From: an uncultured Alphaproteobacteria bacterium
GTDB taxonomy: Bacteria; Pseudomonadota; Alphaproteobacteria; Caulobacterales; Parvularculaceae
Reading direction: 5' to 3'
Assembly (NCBI GenBank): GCA_902826095.1
Contig: CADEDN010000027.1
Location: 1 to 45,973, forward strand
Length of the DNA: 45,973 bases
Within the stretch, counting starts at the first letter, position 1. Each line of letters starts with the position of its first letter. Shown piece by piece: positions 17,574-25,647 of the stretch. A model generated the notes under the pieces. The model did not search any database, had not been told where the DNA came from, and worked only from the letters and a program-made list of their open reading frames with translations. The position numbers and the translations under genes are program-made.

Positions 17574-19997
17574 TCAGCGCTGGTGGTCCTGCTGCGACAG
17601 TTTCTCTTCGAGTTCCGCAATCTCGCGTTCGATGTGTGATTGCTGCGCTTCGAGATTTCTCCGGGCGCCATCAATCGCGCGTTTGTGATGATCGGCGTCG
17701 CGCCGCAGCTGGCGTCGCGCTTCTTCAATCGATCGCCGAGCCTGTTCAATATCCTTGTTCGCCATTTCCTGTTCGTCGAGTTCGGCTTCCGCCTCGTCGA
17801 GATCGGCGAGCGCGTCGGCGACGCTGTCTTCAACGTCCTCGTCGATGTCCCCTTGCGCGTCGATGACAGCTTCCAGTTCGGCTTCAAGCGCCTCGCGCCG
17901 TTCAATGATCAATTCGTTGCGCGCTTGCGCGTCCTCCTCGCCGTTCCAGGCGAACGCATAGGCGCCCGACTCATCAGCGATACGCATCGCGTCGCGGCGG
18001 GCGCGCTCCGCTTCTCGGCGCCATTCAGTTTCGGCGCGGCGCGATTCCCGCAGCGCGCGATCGCGCTCGCGTTTCATGTCCGCGAGCGCCTGGCGAAGTT
18101 CGGCGCGCTTCTCCGTAGTCATCGGCTCGTCGCTCGTGAAGCGGTAGACCTTGTCGCCGGTGCGAAGCGTCAGATCATAAACCGCGCCGTTTTCGCCATC
18201 GATCGCGCCAAGGAGGCGGTCCTCGATGTCGTCCGCCATCAGGTCGGCGGCGGCCGACCCGTCGGCGAAGGCGAATTCTGTCGGCTCCGTGAAGTGAAAC
18301 GCGCCTTCAGCGAAGATCGGCGCGCGTGCGGTCACGACCGGATTGATGATCTTGAAATCAGGAAATCCCGTCGGCGAAGGCGCCATTCTGAACGAAAATC
18401 CTCTGATGTGCGCCGGCGCAGCGGCGGGCGCTGGATCGGCCGCCGGCATCGGCGTCGGCGCGTCAACCGGCATTGGCGCTTCGGCGGGTGTCGGCGCCGC
18501 CTCCGGCGTTTCGACAGGTTCGGCGACTTCCGCCTCGATGACCGCGACGGGATCGACCGCTTCGCCGCTCTTCAGCGTCTCAAAATGCAGATGCGGGCCG
18601 GTCACTTTGCCGGTGGCGCCGACGGTTGCAATCACATCGCCGGTCCTGATGCGATCGCCCTTTTTCACACGGTAGGAATCAAGATGCGTATATCGGGTCA
18701 CAAGACCGCGGCCGTGATCGATGATGACGACTTTGCCGGACGCCGGCGACTCATCAAAATGATCGGTCGCTTCGACGACAATGCCGTCGCCGGGAGCGAA
18801 GACTTTCGCTCCCTTCGGCGCTTTGATGTCGAGGCCGCGATGCGCGAGGCCTTCCTCGCCATTGTCGGCCGGCCGTCTTTCGCCAAATCCCTGCGTGATG
18901 TCGCCGATGAGCGGCATGCTCGCCAGGGCGCGACGGCGCTCCTTGGCGCTTTCCGGGTCGACGGCGAGCGCGGCCTGGCCGACAGCGACGAGCGCGATCG
19001 TTGACGCCGCCGCCGACAGCATCAGCCTGGTCGCGAGCGGCGTTCTTTGTTGCGTTTCAGGCGCAAGGATCGAGTTCAGGCGACGCCGACGGCCGTGGCG
19101 GTCGGCCGGCGTGAAGGACGGCGCGAGCGCCGGCTGCGCGTTCAGCTTTGACGCGGCGAATTTCAATCCCTCGACAAAACATGCGGCGTAGCGGCGACGG
19201 TCGACCCCGCGCGCCAGGACGAGGGCGTCGGCGCTTTCCTCCGCTGCAAGTTCGGCGTGGGCTGCGATGCGGCCGACGATTGGGTTGAACCAGAAAATGA
19301 CGCGCGCAAGCTGCGTCGCTGTGAACAGTCGGGTGTCGCCGCGGCGGACATGCGCCAGCTCATGAGCGCACATCAAAACCAGATCGTCCGCGGAAACGCG
19401 CGCTTCGATGCCGTCGGGAACAAGGATTGTCTGCTTCATCACGCCGAAAATGCAGACGCTCGACACATGACGCGAGCGCCTGATCACCGGGCGCGTGACG
19501 CGAAGCAGTTCGGCCCATTCGTCAATTCGCGCCAGAAGGCGCGCGTCGTCGATGCGCTCGGCGCGCCAGATCGCATAATAAAGACCGAGATTGCGCGCGG
19601 CCCAGAGGAAGAGAGTGAGTATGACGCCATAGACATAGATGATCGCGGCTGCGCCGACGACCTGGTCGAAATCCACCGGCTGAAGCGCCGGGACGGGCTC
19701 AGCGCTTCCCAGGTCCAATTCGGCGGTCATGTAGGGCGCGGCGATCGTGTCGACGATGATTGGCTGATCCGCCTTGCGCAGCGAAACGCCGAACGCTGCG
19801 AGCGTCGGCGCCGCAAGCGAGGGAAGCACGGCGAAAAGCAGCGCCGCCGTCCACAGCCGTTCGGCGGATGACATCGCGCCCGACCGTTCGAGCCCTCGCG
19901 CGCCGAGAAACAGCGCGCCGGCCCAGATGACGGACGCGCCAAGACAGATCAGCAGCGCTTCAGCCTGATATTCGGAAAATGCGATGAGGCCGCTCAT
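17574..19997 (-). CDS. BlaR1-like M56 metallopeptidase fused to an M23 murein endopeptidase
   Basis: An 807-residue membrane protein. Residues 1-345 form the M56 unit: membrane helices near 12-33, 48-70 and 113-140, then the zinc site HELAH at 212-216 and EESAD at 253-257, and a further helix near 325-345. Residues about 360-485 are a LytM/M23 domain with zinc ligands H386 and D390 (HRGLD) and H471, and catalytic H438 and H469 (GPHLH), so it should cut murein peptides in the periplasm. A Pro/Ala linker (490-525) leads to a 280-residue charged, coiled-coil-rich tail. The stop of the BlaI-type repressor gene overlaps the start by four bases. In BlaR1/MecR1 systems the M56 domain cleaves or triggers removal of the repressor; that role is inferred here. 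No penicillin-binding sensor domain is visible. Confidence 0.9.
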   Translation of the reverse strand: MSGLIAFSEYQAEALLICLGASVIWAGALFLGARGLERSGAMSSAERLWTAALLFAVLPSLAAPTLAAFGVSLRKADQPIIVDTIAAPYMTAELDLGSAEPVPALQPVDFDQVVGAAAIIYVYGVILTLFLWAARNLGLYYAIWRAERIDDARLLARIDEWAELLRVTRPVIRRSRHVSSVCIFGVMKQTILVPDGIEARVSADDLVLMCAHELAHVRRGDTRLFTATQLARVIFWFNPIVGRIAAHAELAAEESADALVLARGVDRRRYAACFVEGLKFAASKLNAQPALAPSFTPADRHGRRRRLNSILAPETQQRTPLATRLMLSAAASTIALVAVGQAALAVDPESAKERRRALASMPLIGDITQGFGERRPADNGEEGLAHRGLDIKAPKGAKVFAPGDGIVVEATDHFDESPASGKVVIIDHGRGLVTRYTHLDSYRVKKGDRIRTGDVIATVGATGKVTGPHLHFETLKSGEAVDPVAVIEAEVAEPVETPEAAPTPAEAPMPVDAPTPMPAADPAPAAAPAHIRGFSFRMAPSPTGFPDFKIINPVVTARAPIFAEGAFHFTEPTEFAFADGSAAADLMADDIEDRLLGAIDGENGAVYDLTLRTGDKVYRFTSDEPMTTEKRAELRQALADMKRERDRALRESRRAETEWRREAERARRDAMRIADESGAYAFAWNGEEDAQARNELIIERREALEAELEAVIDAQGDIDEDVEDSVADALADLDEAEAELDEQEMANKDIEQARRSIEEARRQLRRDADHHKRAIDGARRNLEAQQSHIEREIAELEEKLSQQDHQR

Positions 19998-20377
19998 TTT
20001 CGATCCTCCGCGCGCAGGATTTTCTCAAGCTCGCCGATTTCCTCTTCGGTGAGGAGTTTTGAATCCGCGAACATGACCGCCGAAGGGGCGGCGTCGAGTT
20101 CAAGAACGCGGTCGGAAAAGTCGCGGATCATGCGCGAGAGCAGGGCGACTTTGCCGATCGCCGCGGCGTAGACATTGACCCCGTCCGCGCTCTTCTTCCG
20201 CAAAAGCCCCTTTTCACACATCCGTTCGATGACGGTGCGCATGGTCGAATAGGACCAATCGAATTCCGGCGCGACTTCGTCGGTAATTTCCCGCGCTGTC
20301 AGCGATTTTTTTCGCCAAAGGAGCTTCAGGACGGCGAGTTCGGGCTTGGTCGGCTGCAGGGTCGGATCGATGGCCAT
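19994..20377 (-). CDS. BlaI/MecI/CopY family transcriptional repressor
   Basis: A 127-residue repressor. The N-terminal winged helix (about 8-75) contains ELAVLKLLWRKKSLTAREI and the recognition helix around SYSTMRTVIERMCEKGLL; the C-terminal half is the dimerisation region where M56 proteases cut in relatives. It is the first gene of a two-gene operon with the M56/M23 protein. A 33-base palindrome sits 29 bases upstream of its start and is the likely operator for self-repression. No beta-lactamase gene is adjacent. Confidence 0.93.
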   Translation of the reverse strand: MAIDPTLQPTKPELAVLKLLWRKKSLTAREITDEVAPEFDWSYSTMRTVIERMCEKGLLRKKSADGVNVYAAAIGKVALLSRMIRDFSDRVLELDAAPSAVMFADSKLLTEEEIGELEKILRAEDRK

Positions 20378-20405
20378 CGGACGGTCCTTCGGTTTTCGGT
20401 CGGCA

Positions 20406-20438
20406 GCGACAAGTGTAGCAGCATGTTACAGTTGTCGC
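20406..20438. promoter_or_regulatory. Candidate BlaI-type operator
   Basis: Arms GCGACAAGTGTAGCA (20406-20420) and TGTTACAGTTGTCGC (20424-20438) are inverted repeats matching at 13 of 15 positions around GCA. The inner TGTA...TACA boxes are the bases recognised by BlaI/MecI/CopY repressors. It is placed just upstream of the repressor start. Confidence 0.75.
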
Positions 20439-20607
20439 AAGCGCCGCGGCGGCGGCGCGCATTCCCGGCCGAGCGCGCAGATTTTCAAGAGATTTTTCGA
20501 CAAAAGGAGCGCGCTTGGCGGCGGGACGCCGGCGGCCGGCATCATTAACCCGTTCTTCAGGTCGCGGTCGCAATGTGTCCCTTTGGGCGGCTAAGCGCGA
20601 GAAAGCC

Positions 20608-20937
20608 ATGGGCAGCCAGAACAAACCAAGCCTTACCGACATCGACGATCGGGCCGAGCCGGATTCTGTCGACCTCCTCAATATAGATGAGCGGCGGGCT
20701 TCGGTGCGCCGCCCGACTTTCAAGGCGGCGGAGATCATTGCGAGCGACGGGAAGACCTATCGTTGCGTCGTCCGCAACATCAGCGAGAGCGGCTGCCTGA
20801 TGAAGCTCGACAACGCCGATCTGCTGCCGGACCTCATCGACATCAGGATCGACCTCGACAAGCCGGCGCGCACGGCTGAGATCGTCTGGCGCAGCGCCAC
20901 GCTCGCCGGCGCGATGTTCGTTCGAAAGCCGTCTTGA
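20608..20937 (+). CDS. PilZ domain protein
   Basis: A 109-residue protein with a single PilZ domain, a cyclic-di-GMP receptor. Both binding motifs are present: RRASVRR (about residues 28-34, fitting RxxxR) and NISESGC (about 57-63, fitting D/NxSxxG). A short acidic, disordered N-terminus precedes the domain. ATG at 20608 is preferred over upstream starts because similarity begins only after it. It stands alone; nothing adjacent tells which process it controls (motility, polysaccharide and cell cycle are the usual ones). Confidence 0.88.
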   Translation: MGSQNKPSLTDIDDRAEPDSVDLLNIDERRASVRRPTFKAAEIIASDGKTYRCVVRNISESGCLMKLDNADLLPDLIDIRIDLDKPARTAEIVWRSATLAGAMFVRKPS

Positions 20938-20942
20938 ACCGA

Positions 20943-21686
20943 TCAGGCAACCTGCTCGACGAGCCTAATGATTCGCTCGATTTCATGCGGCTTTGAAAGC
21001 CGGTGATCGCCGGCCTTGATCAAGGTCAATTCGAGATCCTCCGTCGCCAGACATTCCGCAAAGCGCAGGGCGTGGCGCCACGGCACATCCCTGTCAGCCA
21101 TGCCCTGAATGATCCGCACGGGGCAGCTTATATCGATCTCGCCGCCGAGAATGAGGTGCTTGCGGCCGTCTTCAATCAGGGCGCGCGTGATGACGGTCGG
21201 CTCCTCCGAATATTGCGAGTGTTCGACCGCTCGCCCGCTGCGCAAAATCTCGTCGCGCTCCGGGCCGGTCATCGCCTCCCAGATCAGGACTTCGGTGAAA
21301 TCCGGCGCCGGCGCGATAAAGACCATGCCGGCGACGCGCTCCTTGCGTCGAAGCGCGGCGAGCGCGGCGATCCAGCCGCCCATCGACGAACCGACAAGGA
21401 CGAGGGGCCCCTCCGTAAGCCGATCAATCGCCGCGAGCGCGTCGTCCCGCCATTGCGAGATCGTTCCGTCTTCAAATCGCCCGCTCGAAGCGCCGTGCCC
21501 GGAATAATCAAACCGGAGGAAGCCGCGGCCGCGCTCCGCGGCCCAATTCGACAGCGCCTGCGCCTTGGTTCCAGTGAGGTCCGATTTGAAGCCGCCAAGC
21601 CAGACGACCGTCGGGCCTTGGCCCGCGACGCGCCGAAAGGCGATGCGCCCCTGGGGCCGATCGAGGAATCCGATCTCATCCGTCAT
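20943..21686 (-). CDS. Alpha/beta hydrolase
   Basis: A 247-residue serine hydrolase. The nucleophile elbow is GSSMGG near residue 98, the oxyanion-side motif is WLGGFKSD near 29, FDYSGHGAS near 60 marks strand 4, and the acid/histidine are probably in GMADRDVPW and AGDHRLSKP. It resembles short ABHD10-like thioesterase/esterase proteins with no signal peptide. ATG at 21686 is preceded by CAAGG; longer frames upstream run into the opposing glycosyltransferase promoter. Convergent with the PilZ gene, five bases apart. Confidence 0.85.
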   Translation of the reverse strand: MTDEIGFLDRPQGRIAFRRVAGQGPTVVWLGGFKSDLTGTKAQALSNWAAERGRGFLRFDYSGHGASSGRFEDGTISQWRDDALAAIDRLTEGPLVLVGSSMGGWIAALAALRRKERVAGMVFIAPAPDFTEVLIWEAMTGPERDEILRSGRAVEHSQYSEEPTVITRALIEDGRKHLILGGEIDISCPVRIIQGMADRDVPWRHALRFAECLATEDLELTLIKAGDHRLSKPHEIERIIRLVEQVA

Positions 21687-21761
21687 GCCTTGCTTGATCT
21701 CGCCGCCGCGGTCGGCCCTATATGCTCGACCGGGAACCAGCCGCCAAGCGATCCGCTTCGA

Positions 21762-22937
21762 ATGCGATTTGAAAAGACTGTGCTGCAAGTCATTCCCGCG
21801 ATGGATGCGGGCGGCGCCGAGCGTACGACCCTTGAAATGACGAAGGCGATTGTCGCGGCGGGCGGCCGGGCGATCATTGCGACGACGGGCGGCCGGCTCT
21901 GTGCGGAACTCGAACAGTCAGGCGGCCGCGTCGCCCTGATGCCGGTCGGTTCGAAAAATCCGCTGACGATCCTTGCGAACGCCGGACGCCTTAAAAAGCT
22001 GGTCCGTAAAGAAAAGGTCGACCTCATTCATGCGCGCTCACGCGCGCCGGCGTGGAGCGCGCTCCTGGCGGCGCGGGCGCTGAAAATCCCGTTTGTCACC
22101 ACCTATCACGGCGCCTACAAAGCCGGGTCGCGCTTCAAGCGATTGTTGAATTCCGCGATGGCGCGCGGCGATGTCGTGATCGCGAATTCGACGTTTACCG
22201 CCGAGTCCATTCGCAAATCCTATGATGTGGGCGATCGCCTGCGCGTCATCCCGAGGGGCGCCGACCTCGACATTTTCAACCCCGAGGCGATTGATCCGGA
22301 ACGGGTCCGCCGGGTTCTTGAAGGCTGGGGCCTTGTGGAAAAAGAAGCCGCCCTTCGCCTCCTGCTGCCCGGCCGGCTTACGGACTGGAAGGGCCATCGC
22401 GTCGCCGTTGACGCGATCGCTCGCCTTTGCCGGGCGCCGGAGGCTGGCGCGACAGCCGATTTGCGGTTAATTTTCGCCGGGGACTCACAAGGGCAAGGCG
22501 GCTATGCTGCCGCCCTCGTGCGGCGGGTGGATGAGTTGGGGCTTCAGCGAATGATTCGCTTTGTTGGCCATTGCGACGACATGCCGGCGGCCTATGCGGC
22601 GTGCGACATCGTGCTTTCGCCGTCGACGCGGCCGGAAGCGTTCGGCCGAGTGGCGGTGGAAGCCGGCGCGATGGGCAAAGTCGTCATCGCCGCCGATCAT
22701 GGCGGCGCCCGCGAAACAATCGCAGACGGCGAAACCGGCGTTCTGGCGTCGCCCGGGTCGGCGGAAGAGCTTGCGGCGGCGATCGCGAAGATCATCGCGC
22801 TTGGCGAAAGCGGTCGGCGCGCGATGGGCGCGCGCGCGCGGGCCCGAATTGCTCGGCAATATTCGGCGAAAGCGATGATTGATGCGACGCTCGACGCCTA
22901 TCAGGGCCTTTGCGTCGGGATGAGCGCGCCGCGATGA
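21762..22937 (+). CDS. Glycosyltransferase family 4
   Basis: A 391-residue GT-B enzyme that probably adds a sugar to lipopolysaccharide core or a related glycan at the inner membrane. The N-terminal domain opens with VLQVIPAMDAGGAERTTLEM, and YHGAYKAGSRFKRLLN plus ANSTFTAESI are typical of GT4. The donor-site E-x7-E motif is in RPEAFGRVAVEAGAMG. ATG at 21762 has a poor ribosome-binding site, but everything upstream in the same frame is antisense to the hydrolase. Its stop overlaps the next start (ATGA), so it is co-transcribed with the GT9 gene. Confidence 0.88.
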   Translation: MRFEKTVLQVIPAMDAGGAERTTLEMTKAIVAAGGRAIIATTGGRLCAELEQSGGRVALMPVGSKNPLTILANAGRLKKLVRKEKVDLIHARSRAPAWSALLAARALKIPFVTTYHGAYKAGSRFKRLLNSAMARGDVVIANSTFTAESIRKSYDVGDRLRVIPRGADLDIFNPEAIDPERVRRVLEGWGLVEKEAALRLLLPGRLTDWKGHRVAVDAIARLCRAPEAGATADLRLIFAGDSQGQGGYAAALVRRVDELGLQRMIRFVGHCDDMPAAYAACDIVLSPSTRPEAFGRVAVEAGAMGKVVIAADHGGARETIADGETGVLASPGSAEELAAAIAKIIALGESGRRAMGARARARIARQYSAKAMIDATLDAYQGLCVGMSAPR

Positions 22938-23911
22938 CGGCGCGATCGCAAAATATCCTCGTCATCAAGACGGATGGTCTTGCGGCTTTTGTCGCGGCCG
23001 AGCCTTTGTATGAGGCGATCCGCGCCGCCCATCCCGGCGCCCGGATCAGCCTGCTGACGCAGGATCATCTGCAACGCGTCGCACGCGCCTCGCCCTATTT
23101 CGATCAGGTCGCCGCAATGCCCGATTTCCGGGACAATGAGGCGAAGAAGGCGTTCGTCAAACAGGTGAAGACGTCGCGGTTCCAGTACATCTACGATCTG
23201 GCGGCGAATGAGGACGCCAAGAAATTGTTCGCCGCGCTTGGCCCGTTCCGGCCGAAATGGCGGTCCGTCGCCCCGGCGTCGCGGTCGGCGCGCAGGCGAG
23301 GAACCCCGGAAGAGGGTCTGCCGAACACCAGGAAATTCGCGGCAACTGTCGGATTTGAAGCGCCGACGCGGCTGCCGGATTTCGGCTGGGCGCTCGCGAG
23401 CCGCAAGGAATCGGCGAGCATGCAGCCGGGCTGGTTCGGAATTTCGGGCGTTTACGGCCTGCTGATGCCGGGCCTTGATGAAACGCGCCGCTGGCCCGCC
23501 GCTCGCTACGCCGAACTCGCGCGGATGATGGCCAAGAAGGGCGTGATGCCGGTGATGGTCGGCGCCAAGGAACTGCACGCCTTTGCCGACGAAGTCGCGC
23601 AGGCCGCGCCGGAACTGGTCGATCTTACAGGCAAGGCCGATCATTTGCAGCTTGTCGCGCTCGCCCAGACCGCCGCGTTCTTTGTCAGCGACGCGGCCGA
23701 AGAGGTCCATCTCGCCGTCAGCGTCGGCTGCGCCGGCGTCCTAATCCGAAAGTCCGGCGAGGAGCATCTCTCGCCCAAGGGGCGCAATATCATTACGCTG
23801 ACGACCAAGATCGACATGAGCGAGGCCAAGCCGGAATTCGTTTGGCGCGCCCTCGAAAACATGGGTCTCATTCCCAAGGGTTCAGCCAATCCGCGCTCGG
23901 CGGTGCGTTGA
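22934..23911 (+). CDS. Glycosyltransferase family 9 (heptosyltransferase-like)
   Basis: A 325-residue GT-B protein of the ADP-heptose:LPS heptosyltransferase family. It starts with ILVIKTDGLAAFVAAEPLYEAIR, the GT9 pattern, and the C-terminal half has the VDLTGKADHLQLVALA and VSDAAEEVHLA stretches where family members bind the nucleotide sugar. In canonical enzymes the loop reads D(S/T)GPMHLA; here it is DAAEEVHLA, so the donor or activity may differ. It overlaps the GT4 gene by four bases and is probably an LPS core gene. Its stop region overlaps the candidate infC promoter. Confidence 0.82.
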   Translation: MTARSQNILVIKTDGLAAFVAAEPLYEAIRAAHPGARISLLTQDHLQRVARASPYFDQVAAMPDFRDNEAKKAFVKQVKTSRFQYIYDLAANEDAKKLFAALGPFRPKWRSVAPASRSARRRGTPEEGLPNTRKFAATVGFEAPTRLPDFGWALASRKESASMQPGWFGISGVYGLLMPGLDETRRWPAARYAELARMMAKKGVMPVMVGAKELHAFADEVAQAAPELVDLTGKADHLQLVALAQTAAFFVSDAAEEVHLAVSVGCAGVLIRKSGEEHLSPKGRNIITLTTKIDMSEAKPEFVWRALENMGLIPKGSANPRSAVR

Positions 23912-23935
23912 TCTTGGCGGGGTTCCCCCTATATA
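23908..23935 (+). promoter_or_regulatory. Candidate infC promoter
   Basis: TTGATC (23908-23913) and TATATA (23930-23935) are spaced by 16 bases, overlapping the end of the GT9 gene and about 95 bases before the infC start. It is the only good sigma-70-like match in this gap. Confidence 0.45.
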
Positions 23936-24028
23936 CCGCAACCGTTGGTCGGCAGGCGTTAACAGACATTTGCGCCTCCGCCCTCAATATCGCATTCGCC
24001 CCTGAAGCAACCGAAGGAGAGTAAGCCC

Positions 24029-24568
24029 ATTTCCCGCAGACCATTCGCGCCAGCGGCGCCCAAAGGAGACGGACCGCGCATCAATGAAGAAATCGGCGTT
24101 CCCCAAGTCCTGCTAATCGATCATCTTGGCGAAAAGCGCGGCGTCGTGCCAACCGCGCGCGCGATCGAGATGGCCGTCGAACAAGGCCTCGACCTTGTCG
24201 AAGTCTCGCCCCAGACCCAGCCCCCGGTGTGCAAGATTCTCGACTACGGCAAGTACAAGTTCCAGCAGCAGAAAAAGAAGGCTGAAGCCAAGAAGAAGCA
24301 AAAGGTCGTTGAGATCAAAGAGATCAAGATGCGGCCGAACATCGACGACCATGATTATGAGGTCAAAGCCAAAGCGATGCGGCGCTTCTTCGAGGAAGGC
24401 GACAAGGTCAAGGTGACCTTGCGGTTCCGCGGACGGGAAATGGCCTATCAGGATCGCGGCATGGCGCTTCTGGAAAAAGTGAAGGTCGACTTTGAGCAGG
24501 TCGCCAAGGTCGAGCAGACCCCGAAACTCGAAGGCAAGCAGATGATGATGGTGATGGCGCCGCGATAA
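24029..24568 (+). CDS. infC: Translation initiation factor IF-3, starting at ATT
   Basis: IF-3 binds the 30S subunit and checks start-codon pairing. The reading frame begins at ATT (24029), eight bases after AAGGAGA (24014-24020), giving 179 residues, the normal length. The N-terminal domain includes GPRINEEIG and a PQVLLID strand, followed by the [12 protein letters not shown] helix region. The linker is lysine-rich ([13 protein letters not shown]), and the C-terminal domain has [17 protein letters not shown] and [13 protein letters not shown]. An AUU start on infC is known from other bacteria and lets IF-3 repress its own translation. No ATG, GTG or TTG gives a complete N-terminus: the first usable one (GTG 24146) removes the first 39 residues. 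rpmI and rplT do not follow. Confidence 0.95.
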   Translation: MSRRPFAPAAPKGDGPRINEEIGVPQVLLIDHLGEKRGVVPTARAIEMAVEQGLDLVEVSPQTQPPVCKILDYGKYKFQQQKKKAEAKKKQKVVEIKEIKMRPNIDDHDYEVKAKAMRRFFEEGDKVKVTLRFRGREMAYQDRGMALLEKVKVDFEQVAKVEQTPKLEGKQMMMVMAPR

Positions 24569-24619
24569 TTCTCGCAAAACGAGAAGGTCAGCGGGCGTTT
24601 CGCCCAAACGAAGAATTTG

Positions 24620-24652
24620 CGGCGCTCCAGATCGGGGCGCCGATTCTTTTTT
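24620..24652 (+). terminator. Rho-independent terminator after infC
   Basis: CGGCGCTCC (24620-24628) pairs with GGGGCGCCG (24634-24642), nine pairs with one G-U, around AGATC, followed by ATTCTTTTTT. Confidence 0.85.
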
Positions 24653-24746
24653 GGGGCCGGTTGTGGCGCGCCGCTTGCTCTTGCCTAGGCGATTGCTATG
24701 CGGAACGACCCGGGGGCGGACCGCGCCAGCGGACGGCGAAGGCTCA

Positions 24747-25097
24747 ATGGGCGAGAATTTTCAGGCTTTGTTCGGCGATTCGCCCTGGGGGCCGATGGCG
24801 CTGGCCTTCCTGTTCGGGGTCGCTTTCGGCTGGGTCGTTTGGGGCGCGCGTCGCGACGACAGAGATGATGCCGACGACGAGCGCGACGCAATCGTTTCTG
24901 CGTCGCCCGGGGAAGAGCCGAAAGAAATCGTCGTCATCAAGGCTGAAATCCAGGCTGTGAAAAACCTGCTTGACCAAAATGATGAAGGGGACGCGGCGAT
25001 CACCGAACAATTGTCCAAGCTCGATGAAGCGATGAAACGGGCGAATGGACGATTGAAATTGATTATCTCGGCGATCAAGCGCGCCGGCGGCGGCTGA
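24747..25097 (+). CDS. Small single-pass membrane protein with coiled coil
   Basis: A 116-residue protein of unknown function. One membrane helix (about 16-34, MALAFLFGVAFGWVVWG) is followed by a charged Asp/Arg segment and a helical C-terminal half with heptad-like spacing (IKAEIQAVKNLLDQ and EQLSKLDEAMKRANGRL). The ATG at 24747 has GAAGG before it; the frame is open further upstream but runs into the infC terminator. The layout fits a membrane-anchored scaffold protein. I recognise no family. Confidence 0.6.
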   Translation: MGENFQALFGDSPWGPMALAFLFGVAFGWVVWGARRDDRDDADDERDAIVSASPGEEPKEIVVIKAEIQAVKNLLDQNDEGDAAITEQLSKLDEAMKRANGRLKLIISAIKRAGGG

Positions 25098-25203
25098 CAG
25101 GCGCTGAGGCCGCGAGCGCCGTTCGGCCAGTCCCATTTTGGGCCAGGTATTGTCTCCTTACCGGTCATGTCGGAGCATGGGGCGACGAATCGAGGGGCGC
25201 GCC

Positions 25204-25647
25204 ATGGCCGGGGAAATACCCTTTTTTGAAGAAATATTGATCGCCGCCGCGATGGTCGCGGGAACGGTCTTCTTTCACGCCGTCATTATTTCCGCTCTGG
25301 CGGCCGGCTTTCGGGCGACATCAAGCCGCGTGTGGGGGCCCATGCGTTTTGTGCGCGACGCCGTCGTCCTCAGCATCGAGAGCCTCATCTTGATGGCCGC
25401 GCACGCTGTCGAGGTCGCCGCCTGGGCCTTCCTTTTCCTCAACATCGAGGCGTTCGCGACCGTCGAAGAGTCTCTTTACTTCGCCTCCGTCGCATATACG
25501 ACGCTCGGTTTCGGCGATCTCCTGATGCCGGTGGAGTGGCGCGTGTTGGCGGGGGCGCTCGCCGCGAACGGCATGCTCCTATTCGGCCTGTCCGCCGCGT
25601 TCTTGCTCGAATCGGCGTCGCGCTTGCGGATCGGCGAGGAACATTAA
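25204..25647 (+). CDS. Ion channel protein, potassium-channel pore type
   Basis: A 147-residue membrane protein with helices near 9-34, 47-76 and 112-135 and a pore loop between the last two. The selectivity-filter stretch is TTLGFGD (about residue 98-104), close to the TVGYGD signature of potassium channels with Phe replacing Tyr. It matches the stand-alone Ion_trans_2 type without a cytoplasmic RCK gate. ATG at 25204 is chosen because GAGGGG lies about a dozen bases upstream. Its stop overlaps the stop of the convergent MFS gene by four bases. Confidence 0.8.
   Translation: MAGEIPFFEEILIAAAMVAGTVFFHAVIISALAAGFRATSSRVWGPMRFVRDAVVLSIESLILMAAHAVEVAAWAFLFLNIEAFATVEESLYFASVAYTTLGFGDLLMPVEWRVLAGALAANGMLLFGLSAAFLLESASRLRIGEEH

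Noticed and set aside
17640-19004. 454-codon frame antisense to the M56/M23 gene
   Set aside because: Shadow frame: Arg/Asp-rich, no domain, and opposite a gene with complete catalytic motifs.
21003-21761. Long in-frame 5' extension of the GT4 gene
   Set aside because: These 253 codons are antisense to the alpha/beta hydrolase and lack any glycosyltransferase similarity; family similarity begins at 21762.
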